DNA of 10,216 nucleotides from Thalassiosira profunda (GCA_036939355.1 JALLAP010001967.1:1-10216); one strand, 5' to 3'. Positions 1 through 6,762 are shown, counted from the stretch's first letter. Numbers and translations are program-made. The notes: generated by a model not told the origin, from the sequence alone.

Positions 1-110
1 CAGGCCCGGATGGCGGCCAGGACGGAGGGCGCGTCGGCGGGCGGCGGGGGAGGGGGCGCCTCGTTGGTGGAGGGTTCGAGGGCGAGGGCGGCGGGAGGCC
101 CGAGGCTCAT
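1..110 (-). CDS. N-terminal part of an unidentified gene running off the left edge
   Basis: On the minus strand an ATG at 110-108 opens a frame that stays open to the window edge (36 codons). It starts MSLGPPAALA, continues through an alanine/proline-rich stretch with six consecutive prolines, and ends in SVLAAIRA, which reads like the start of a helix. Codons are strongly G/C-ending, as in the confident genes of this window. The same frame is also open upstream to 160. There it meets a CAG/AG boundary that could be a splice acceptor, so this ATG might be internal to a longer protein. The plus strand is open here too, but its reading is glycine/arginine-rich low complexity. Too little is present to assign a family. 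Confidence 0.42.
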   Translation of the reverse strand, partial: MSLGPPAALALEPSTNEAPPPPPPADAPSVLAAIRA

Positions 111-806
111 GGTTGGAATGTGGATGGAGGAAAGGGAAGTTTGGATTCTGACATTCAGCTCTGCTTGTCAACTATGGATGTTGTGTTGAGAGATTCAACA
201 GGTGAGCATAAGATGTGCACAAAAATGAATTGCACAGCGCCGGAGCAGGGTGACAATAATTGCAAAGCAGCCACATGCGGCCTCAAAGAGGGTTGCGCAT
301 CATTCAGTGCGGGTCCCTCACAACCATCTCGCCGGTGGCCCGTCTCCACCCCACCCAGCACACCGCTGTGGTCACAGCGAAATCTGTGCTTCCTCGCTCT
401 CTCCCTACTCTCTCCGCAGCCCTCCACGCAGCGCCCCCGCCGCTGATACACGCACGCAACGCTCACCTTTGCTGAAGATTATGAACTTCTGCTTGCCCTC
501 CGACTTGTCTGTCGCCTCTCCCCCTCCGTCGAAATCCTTTCCACTAGAGAGTTCCTCTCCGTAGAAATTGAAGGAACCAGTACCTATTTTGGAGGGAACA
601 AAGTTGGCTTCTTCCTCTCCCCCGCCGCTATAAGCCGTTCCACGGGTAAAAAATACGCGGTAGCTAAAACCCCTATTAAGGAATAAATGCGGTCTGAAAC
701 ACGTGTATTTTTGTAGCTACCTCCTTTTTGTACGTAGTTATCTGCACAAAATGGACCGGGTTTATTCCCAAACTGCAATCATTTGGGCGGCTCAAATAAG
801 GTCGGC
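111..806. other. Left intergenic/intronic region, no complete gene
   Basis: Apart from the possible exon at 467-672, I find no complete gene here. Positions 380-420 carry a long pyrimidine tract ending in CCGCAG, which would be a good plus-strand splice acceptor, but the frame that looks coding downstream has a TGA at about 445. Positions 659-666 and 714-721 are a perfect 8-bp inverted repeat (GGTAGCTA / TAGCTACC) in an A/T-rich stretch. A TACGTAGTT motif followed by GCACAAAA occurs at 731 and again, degenerate, at 959. Confidence 0.4.
467..672 (-). other. Candidate upstream exon of the left-edge minus-strand gene
   Basis: A minus-strand frame is open from about 710 to 467 and reads protein-like, including GTGSFNFYGEELSSG and KQKFIIFSK. 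It ends at a good donor (AAAG/GTGAGC, intron starting at 466). Joining it to the acceptor at 162-161 (CAG/AG) skips a 306-nt intron and lands in the frame of the ATG at 110. Two other nearby AG acceptors (after the TAG at about 172-174 and after the CAG at 147-149) would lead to early stops. A possible upstream acceptor (AATAG/GGG) sets the right boundary at 672, and another lies at 694-695. Against this call, the plus strand is also open from about 448 to 682 and reads protein-like. No start codon is visible for either strand. The exon call is inference. Confidence 0.3.
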
Positions 807-897
807 ATCGTTGCTCCAGTTCGTCCCTTGGCCATCACCCCCTGGAGAATGATGTGGCGTTCACGGCAATCCGCTTGGGACGAACTGGGGCAATGAT
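807..897. repeat. 21-bp imperfect inverted repeat (stem-loop or small palindromic element)
   Basis: The left arm 807-827 and right arm 877-897 are reverse complements with 19 of 21 positions matching. The inner 12 bp (CCAGTTCGTCCC / GGGACGAACTGG) are perfect, and the spacer is 49 bp. Both strands could fold into a long hairpin. The mismatches are G/A and T/C types that still pair as G-U in one RNA orientation. I see no transposase nearby and no clear target-site duplication outside the arms. A MITE remnant, a hairpin RNA or a regulatory palindrome are all possible. Confidence 0.6.
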
Positions 898-1117
898 CTC
901 GCGTCGCTAGCCCCATCGCCCCGCGGCCTCTCGTGGGTTGGCTGTTTTGAGTGTTTTCTACGTAGTTTACATACCGCACAAAAAAGCCAAAACCGCCGCG
1001 CAACCTCGTCGACGTCGCCCCTATCCTTGGCTTCATGGGATCGCCCGCGGCCGGCGACTCCTCCAACGCACCAGGACTGCTCCCTATTGCCCCGGCCGAC
1101 GTCCTGCCTGACCGGGC

Positions 1118-2098
1118 GTGCGTGAAGACCAGCGCTGTCCCCGACGGCATCGCTCACATCACCACACGCCCGACCCCGATTCTTCTCCTTCAACCGGCGC
1201 CCCTCCGGCATCGCCCGCCCTCGTCTCATATCGCCCCTCCCGCCGCCCACCCGGCGGTCCGCAATCCCCTCCCACACCCCGCCGTCGGATAGCGCCGTCA
1301 GACGGGGTACGGCGCGCCGTTCCTGGTGCACCGGCGGCCGCTCCTTGTGGAGGAGATGTGCCTCTCCGGTGTGGTGCACCTCCTGCCCGCCCCGACCTGG
1401 TGACCGCAATTCATGCGTGGATGACGGTGGGTTCACGGCGGAGCACGAGCGCGAGGGCGGCGATTTGGTCAACGATGTATCCGCTCTGATGGGGGATAGG
1501 TAGAGGCGGGGGGGGGGGTCCACTATTGCCGGTGCACCGAGAGGACGACTTTCAGCGGCCGGCCACCTCTCGGTCGTCCCATCCCGAGGAGGACAACGTT
1601 CTAATGCCCCTCTTCCGCGACCCCGAGATAGCGCACAACGACGGGGCCAAGACCTGCAGGGGATCGGAGTTATCGTGGGGGCGGCGGTAGGAGCCCAGGT
1701 CCGCCGAGACACACACTCACACAACAATCAAACGGGGGACGGGGGATGGCAACGGGGGACCTGAAGGCGTCGGTCTGCACACTGAACCCACCAGCGTCAA
1801 CGCGGGGGTAGTCAAAGGAGACAACGCGAGACAACGCAACGTAGAGACGAATGCTTCATCGCTTGGAGGTATTGCAAGAGGGACCACAGGTAGAGAAGGA
1901 GATGTGGGCGGAGACGGAAGTTGCCGGGCCGGGGGGAACGGTCTGGACGACTTTTGCAGACAACCCCGCTTCACAATATTCATTACAAATGCATCTAATA
2001 ATGTAATTGTAATCCTAAGCTGCTCTATTGGTCATGTGCCATCACACAATCCTCCGCAACGATGGCCAAAGCATCGTATCTCCCCACTTGTCTCTTAG
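1118..2098 (+). pseudogene. Interrupted coding-like stretch, possible gene or element relic
   Basis: One plus-strand frame (codons starting at 1118, 1490 and 1691) is open for about 980 bases with only two internal stops, TGA at 1487 and TAG at 1688. Parts read like protein, for example PLFRDPEIAHNDGAKTC just before the second stop. A neighbouring frame carries another protein-like stretch (CVDDGGFTAEHEREGGD) just before an 11-G run at 1508-1518, where a frame slip would be easy. I recognise no transposase, reverse transcriptase or other family. The minus strand is also open over 861-1727, as often happens by chance in GC-rich DNA. The relic call is weak. Confidence 0.18.
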
Positions 2099-2774
2099 CT
2101 TGGGTTTGGTAGGATCCTACGTAGGAATTAGTATGTACGTACAGAGCGCCTCCTCGAGAACGCCGATTGCCCTGTTCGGAGCCGGATTGATGCCCATAGA
2201 CCCCTGAAACAGCAATTTCATTGCAAATCCTTTTGCACACAGCTGGAGGGAAGTGTTACCGGCCATGTTGGTGCCTTGGATTGATGGTAGCACCACAATA
2301 GCAACATTCTAGTTCAAATTCTACCAAGTGCCCGACTTGACTTCCTATTCATCGATCCCACCTCTTATCCAGCCGTAGATGGCCCATAAAGTCCATGCAA
2401 TGCTATTATTCCCCAAAGAAACGCCACAGAAGTACTCGCCATTGCTGCTGAAAGCCTGTGATGGGCTTTGGTTGGTATTGGGGGTCAGTAACACACCTTT
2501 CAGCATGCAATTGGCTCCGAGAACGGCCGGCCGGGACCCCGGCCAATGGCCATACCCCGATGGCCATATCTCGGTCAATATTGGGTTTCAGACAAAGTTA
2601 TGATATGCGTTGCACTCGCCAAGCGTAGCACTTTCATGATATGCAATAAAAAAATGGGGTTGTGAAAAAAGTTGTTAGTGACCCACAAGCACCGTGGAGG
2701 GGCTTAGCCGCCCCCCCCTCTCGTCCCCCCCTCTCCTCCCGCTGTCCCACCCACCTCCCTCAGTGCTCCTTCCG
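2099..2774. other. Gene-poor spacer with palindrome clusters; upstream region of the small membrane gene
   Basis: Two 12-bp perfect palindromes overlap at 2109-2126 (GTAGGATCCTAC and TCCTACGTAGGA), and GTACGTAC follows at 2135-2142. Positions 2524-2570 hold a second cluster of GGCC-based palindromes and two ATGGCCATA copies 14 bp apart. Just before the gene at 2775, about 65 bases from 2708 are almost pure pyrimidine, with two runs of seven or more C. This is typical of a core promoter or leader in GC-rich algal genomes. No further gene can be supported here. Confidence 0.4.
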
Positions 2775-3059
2775 ATGGCGTCCCTCCCCTCCTCCTCATC
2801 AGCGTTCACCCACCTCCTCGCCCTCCTGGCGGGAATCGCCGTCGGCAAATCGATGGATGCCGACGAGCTGAATGCGTACCGATCCTCTAACGAGGATTTG
2901 TGGAGCCGGGTCCGGCGGCGGATCAAGTCGGTGGCGGTGGGGGGCATCGTGCTGGGGTTGGTGGTGAAGGTCGGAGGGAGGGCGGTGCGGGGATTGCTGG
3001 GCGATGGGGGTGGAGGCGGCGAGGGCGGGGCGGGGGCTGCGGAGCGGAGAGCACAGTGA
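2775..3059 (+). CDS. Small two-segment membrane protein, unidentified
   Basis: This 94-residue frame starts at an ATG right after a pyrimidine-rich leader. An upstream in-frame ATG at 2694 would add a proline/serine stretch that reads as leader translation, so I chose 2775. A first hydrophobic segment lies at about residues 11-24 (LLALLAGIAVG). A polar link follows at 25-44, a very basic patch RVRRRIK at 45-51, and a second hydrophobic, glycine-spaced segment at about 52-68 (SVAVGGIVLGLVV). The tail is glycine-rich and ends in ERRAQ. The pattern fits a membrane hairpin with a positive loop, as in small organelle membrane proteins. The size and loop charge recall MICOS subunit Mic10, but I see no diagnostic motif and do not claim it. 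It stands alone, 528 bases from the convergent lumen-protein gene. Confidence 0.55.
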   Translation: MASLPSSSSAFTHLLALLAGIAVGKSMDADELNAYRSSNEDLWSRVRRRIKSVAVGGIVLGLVVKVGGRAVRGLLGDGGGGGEGGAGAAERRAQ

Positions 3060-3587
3060 GATCGTCTTCGGAGCGGAGGGCCAAACGAAGGAGAATTGCA
3101 GTATCTACGGCGACAATGGCAATTTTCTGGGCATGAACCGAGATACTGATCGTGAATTTCGGAGAACTCTGAGAAGATGCATTGACTGAGGGGGCTCTGA
3201 GGAGCCAGGTGTATTGAGAGTGTCGGACGAGCAGCGACGCCTCATGTTTTATGTGTTGAGTGTATTGGTACAAGGTCTGCTGACCGGAAACAGGTGGAAG
3301 GAGGAACGATGAATAGACAATTTGCAATTTGCACAGCAAGGAGCATTCCTACAAGCAGCATTCCTAACAAGCGTTCTTTAATTGCAATTGCAACAACGCC
3401 CGCCCGTGCGTCTCTTTCTATCAAAGAGCCATTCCCAAGGTCCCCTGATGCCCGCTTTTGCTGCATATCTGTGTCCACTAGAACATCCTTCCTGCACTGT
3501 CATCGGTGCCAATTCTGAAATCGCCAATCCACTGTATTGCACAGCCAAATTGCTAGCTGGCCAATCCCCGCCCACACATTCATCCAA
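3060..3587. other. Convergent intergenic region between the small membrane gene and the lumen-protein gene
   Basis: Both flanking genes end into this 528-base stretch, so it should hold two 3' ends. It has no convincing gene. TTGCAA/ATTGCA words are dense, especially at 3319-3333 and 3379-3394. A 15-bp unit (GCATTCCTACAAGCA) at 3343 is followed directly by a near copy at 3358. A stretch at about 3381-3406 (AATTGCAACAACGCCCGC) resembles 3585-3604, across the end of the lumen-protein gene. Confidence 0.45.
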
Positions 3588-4295
3588 TTACAACAGCGCC
3601 CGCGCCGCCTTGGCGTTCAGCTCGTCCAGCACCCCGAACGTCTCCCCTACGTCCAATCTCCTCACCTGGGCATTGAGACCGTCCAATATGCTCAGCATGT
3701 AAATGATCTGGTCGTCCGTGCTCACCCCGCCTCCGAGAGAGCTCGCCCCCTCCAGCCGCTTGCTTTGCGCGACCATCCCGTCCAACACGGAGGCGGCGTG
3801 GGAGACGTCCCCGACGACCAGCCGATACTTCTCGTCCTCGATCGTTATATCCTTCGCCTGACTTTTAATCGTGTCCAGCACGCCCAAGCTCTCGTCGAGG
3901 TCGCGGGTGAGCCGGCGGGCCTGGGCGTGCATCCCCTCCAGCACGGCGATCGGGTGGGCCGGGTGGGGCGACGAACCGAGGCGCTGGGCCTGGGCGTTCA
4001 TTCCGTCGACCACCAACAGGGCATGGCCCAAACTTTGGGACAGGGCGTTGGTCGACGCTTCGACGGTGGCCGCATACGAGGCGGCATCCGCCGAGGCGAC
4101 GGTGGGGAGGGCGAGGAAGCCTATTGCAGAAGTGGCGAACCCCGCGGCAGATTGGAGCAGATCTCGCCGGCTGCCGCGCGACGTCGCGCCGAGGGCCGTC
4201 GACGAGGGCGCCGCGGGGCGAACCGGCGGGGCGAAGAAGGCCCCGGCCGGCGGCGCGAGGGCAGCCGCCGCCGGGAGGAGGAGGGCGAGCTTCAT
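3588..4295 (-). CDS. Thylakoid-lumen protein with Tat-type targeting and six short helical repeats
   Basis: The 235-residue protein starts at the ATG at 4295, because MKLALLLPAAAALAPPAGA is a good signal peptide. An upstream in-frame ATG at 4406 would bury it. Cleavage after A19 leaves FFAPP, the phenylalanine-led ASAFAP-type junction known to direct proteins into red-type complex plastids. A short serine/arginine-rich transit part follows, then a thylakoid transfer signal: RR at 43-44, a hydrophobic core at about 48-63, and VASA before a likely cut at 69/70. RR suggests the Tat route. The mature part (about 166 residues) has no cysteine. It carries six copies of a motif close to VLDGMxAQxRRL at residues 95, 118, 139, 170, 203 and 222. 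I do not recognise the family. A small helical lumen protein, perhaps associated with the photosystems, is plausible. It is divergent from the UBX gene across 138 bases. Confidence 0.85.
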   Translation of the reverse strand: MKLALLLPAAAALAPPAGAFFAPPVRPAAPSSTALGATSRGSRRDLLQSAAGFATSAIGFLALPTVASADAASYAATVEASTNALSQSLGHALLVVDGMNAQAQRLGSSPHPAHPIAVLEGMHAQARRLTRDLDESLGVLDTIKSQAKDITIEDEKYRLVVGDVSHAASVLDGMVAQSKRLEGASSLGGGVSTDDQIIYMLSILDGLNAQVRRLDVGETFGVLDELNAKAARALL

Positions 4296-4433
4296 GGTTT
4301 TGTGCGAGGCAGTGCGAGGAGGCCTGTGCCTGTCAAGCAAGATGACGTCACGGTCCCAACTTTCCAGGAAGTTGCAACTTTGCAGCCTTTGCGTCGAGGC
4401 GAGCAACGTGGCATCTCAAGGCCGCGTCCTTCT
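4296..4433. promoter_or_regulatory. Short divergent promoter between lumen-protein and UBX genes
   Basis: Only 138 bases separate the two start codons, so both leaders and the core promoters must lie here. The stretch has no clear TATA box. It contains the palindrome TGACGTCA at 4343-4350 and a TTCCAGGAAGTTGCAACTT segment at 4362-4380 that is itself partly palindromic. Shared control of the two genes is inferred from the arrangement. Confidence 0.6.
4343..4350. promoter_or_regulatory. CRE-type bZIP site TGACGTCA
   Basis: The perfect 8-bp palindrome TGACGTCA is the classical cAMP-response element bound by bZIP factors. In diatoms, TGACGT cores act as CO2/cAMP/light-responsive elements upstream of plastid genes. 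Here it lies 47 bases upstream of the lumen-protein ATG and 83 bases upstream of the UBX ATG, so it could serve both. Binding is not shown by sequence alone. Confidence 0.5.
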
Positions 4434-6438
4434 ATGTACGCCCTCCCCTCGCCATTGCGAATGCTGCGACCGCTCCTCCTGCTCGCCGCGGTCGCCGCCA
4501 CGCGCGGGGTATCGCCGTGGGGCCGCCCGGCGTCGCCGCTGAGGGGACCGCTGAGCACATCGCGGAATAGAGGTGACACATCACATGCACCTTGCAATGG
4601 ACGGCGGAGGAGAAGCCCGGCGTTCCTGGTGCCCCGCGGGGGAGCAACAGACGACGCCTCTGGCTATTCAGACATTGCGGAGGAGAGCGATGACGAACAA
4701 ATTTACAGCATAGAAGAGGAATCTGACGATATCGAGGACGCAACTGACATCGAGGAGGATGCGGACGAGCTCCACCAGGCGGTGCTCGATAGGCTCGCCC
4801 TCCTCTCGTCCACGTCCCGCTCCCTCTCTGCAACCATGGTGCGCTACGCCGCATTATTGATGCAGATGACCCGACGGGCGTGCGTCGCCGGGGCGCGGGC
4901 CATCGCCAGCGGCCGGGAGGCCGAGGGCGAAGATAGCGAGCGGCCGGTGGTGCACACCATTTTGGGACGGACGGTGTACGTGTTCGGGGAGATGTGCAGT
5001 GCGGCGTTGGCGCCCGAAGAAGGGGGTGAATTGGATGTTGGGGAGGAGGAGGGGAGGGTGGACGGTGGTGGGCGCAGACGCAAGAAGAAGAGAAGGAGGC
5101 GTAGCAAAAGGAAGCACGGGCACAGGCATCGTCGCCGGAAACACAAACGGCAAACGCACGTCACCCGTCCCACCGAAGTGGTGTGCAACGGCGGCGCCAT
5201 GGATCCGTCGAACAACCACGCCATCCTCCAGCTCGCGAAGCAATTCGATGTGGACCTCCCCACCGACGACACCGGCCGGCTGTCCAGCCGATACGACGCC
5301 ATCCTGCCCAGCGCGCACACAACATTGGCGGAGGCCCTGCAAAGGGCCAACGGCGACGCCCGGTTCTTGGTGTGCTACATCTCCAAAGGCGGCCGAAGCG
5401 ACGCTGTCGCCATACCCAATTTACTTTCATCTGAGTTTGTCAAAGTGGCCAACCGGAGGCCGCTGGGGAAGAAACAATCGGGGGACACGGCCTCGTACTA
5501 CGTGTGGATATGCACCGACGCCAAAGAGGCGGAAATGGCCACGAAGAGGCTGAAGGCAAAGCCCCCCACGAGCCGCTCGAAGGGCAAGGGAAAGAAGAAG
5601 GGAGCGGCGCCTATCCTGGCCATCGTGTACCCCGCCAGCACGGTCGATCCGTCGGGGAGGCTCAAAGTCACCCCGCGGACGCTCGCACAGCACCACTGCC
5701 ACCCCCCTCCGGCATCGCCCGATACGCTCATCGCGTGGACGAATGCGATTAGGAAACGCCACTTAAGGGAGTTTGCCAAGCTGCAGCACGATCGGAAGGA
5801 GTTGCAATTGTTGAGGGAGCGGACGGAGGGGTACAAGAGCAGCGTCCAGGAGGACAAAGCGCGGGAGGAGAAGGAGGAGATGGAGGAGCAGAAGAAGAGA
5901 GAGGAAGAGGAGAGGGAAAGGCAACGAGTGGAGGAGCTGGAGGAAAGGAGGAANGGAGGAGCAGAAGAAGAGAGAGGAAGAGGAGAGGGAAAGGCAACGA
6001 GTGGAGGAGCTGGAGGAAAGGAGGAAGGAGTTGCTGGAGGCGCTGCCCGAGGAGCCGGAGGCGGGGGCGGGCGTCATGACCATTGCCCTGCGCTTTGCGG
6101 ACGGCAAACGGGATCAGCGGCGGTTCGTCGCGGAGGAAACGAGTGTGAACGACGTGTTCAACTGGATCGACGCGGTGCACAAGATGGAGCGGGAGAGGGT
6201 GGAATTGAGCACGATGAACGGTGCGAGACAATTTCGATATGCCGAGGGCGATGACGAGGACGGTGGGACGCTAGAGGAGGCGGGATTGGGACGGATGACG
6301 GCGCTGCGGGTGTCGGAGATTGCTGAAGAGGAAGAGCGCGACGAAGAGGGTAGTGAAGAGGGAGAAGAAGAAGATGAATATGACGAAGAGGAGAGCGACG
6401 ATGAGGAGAGCGAATATGAGGAGAGCGACGACGAATAA
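4434..6438 (+). CDS. UAS-UBX domain protein (FAF2/UBXD8-like) with N-terminal signal peptide; reading frame broken by an assembly artefact
   Basis: UBX proteins are adaptors of the AAA ATPase Cdc48/p97 in extraction and degradation of ubiquitinated proteins. Residue numbers here count the 72-bp duplicate at 5882-6026 once, which gives 643 residues. Residues 1-25 look like a signal peptide (LRPLLLLAAVAATRG). A basic, serine-rich stretch with RRRRSPAFLVPRGG follows to 70. An acidic part lies at 72-112, a helical part at 113-195, and a very basic block at 213-240. A UAS thioredoxin-like domain spans about 260-440 (FLVCYIS, APILAIVYP). A charged coiled coil covers 441-512. LPEEPEAG then leads into the UBX domain at about 522-607 (ALRFADGKRDQRRF, TLEEAGLGRMTALRV), matching FAF2 order. 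The Phe-Pro-Arg turn typical of p97-binding UBX domains is not evident. An acidic tail of about 36 residues ends the protein. The frame is open far upstream, but that part is antisense to the lumen gene. The start could also be the ATG at 4461. The predicted +1 residue is not aromatic, which fits the periplastidal compartment better than the stroma. Confidence 0.85.
5882..6026 (+). repeat. Perfect 72-bp direct duplication around a single N; probable unmerged contig overlap
   Basis: Positions 5882-5953 and 5955-6026 are identical over 72 bases and are separated by one undetermined base at 5954. The repeat lies in the coiled-coil part of the UAS-UBX gene. The copies are offset by 73, so the downstream part is thrown into another frame: upstream codons start at multiples of 3, and the UBX codons start one base later. 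Counting the copy once, without the N, restores a single open frame to 6438. Some scaffolders insert one n where two contigs overlap but were not merged, which fits this pattern exactly. A true in-tandem expansion with an uncertain base is the alternative. Confidence 0.85.
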
Positions 6439-6439
6439 A
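6434..6439 (+). terminator. AATAAA polyadenylation-like hexamer overlapping the UBX stop codon
   Basis: The TAA stop at 6436-6438 is embedded in AATAAA at 6434-6439. If used as a polyadenylation signal it would give a very short 3' untranslated region, which would suit the tight convergent arrangement with LSm8. Many algae do not depend on this hexamer, so it may be coincidence. Confidence 0.25.
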
Positions 6440-6762
6440 CACGAGGGGTTGCTCCTCTGCATTAGAGATTGACTGGCAGTCTCCATTGCACCAGCAGTGG
6501 CCTATCTCGTCATTCCCCAACCATTGCATTGTTGTTTGTGCACTGTATCCCTTGATGAATTGCGAAGCTGGCGATGAATAAGACTTTGTATCTCTCCAGC
6601 ATGACCCCGGCAAACCCGGCACTGCATTGCCATTCAAAGAGACCCACAATTTCCCCACACTTTCCATTGCCCCCTCCCCCTCCCCCCGATATTTGCGCTC
6701 CATAAAGTGTTTATGAAGAATTCCCACATTGACGAGATATCCCGCCCATCATTCCCCAACAA
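6439..6762. other. Convergent 3' region between UBX gene and LSm8
   Basis: The 324 bases between the two stop codons contain no convincing gene. They hold several CATTGC words (6482, 6522, 6622 and 6665), two CATTCCCCAAC copies (6511 and 6751), and a C-rich run at 6669-6688. Both genes should end their transcripts here. Confidence 0.5.

Noticed and set aside
1200..1217. An 18-bp identity (CCCCTCCGGCATCGCCCG) between about 1200-1217 and about 5704-5721 in the UBX gene
   Set aside because: Similarity does not extend on either side. In GC-rich DNA I treat it as chance rather than a duplicated gene piece.
861..1727. 288-codon minus-strand open frame
   Set aside because: Arginine/proline-rich with no domain-like segments. 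Long stop-free frames are common by chance in this GC-rich stretch.
2345..2578. Minus-strand 77-codon frame with a faint resemblance to a bulb-type lectin repeat (SSNGEYFCGVSLGNN)
   Set aside because: The sugar-binding QxDxNxVxY pattern is absent, the plus strand is open too, and it has no neighbours to extend it.
3537..4433. Upstream open extension of the UBX frame, starting at an ATG at 3537
   Set aside because: It is antisense to the well-supported lumen-protein gene, and the signal peptide at 4434 marks the real start.
4844..5350. Minus-strand open frames of 160-170 codons inside the UBX gene
   Set aside because: They are shadows of the plus-strand UAS-UBX coding sequence.
5955..6254. 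Glycine-rich tail of the UBX frame after the N
   Set aside because: It is the out-of-frame reading of the second 72-bp copy and the UBX domain, caused by the duplication around the N.
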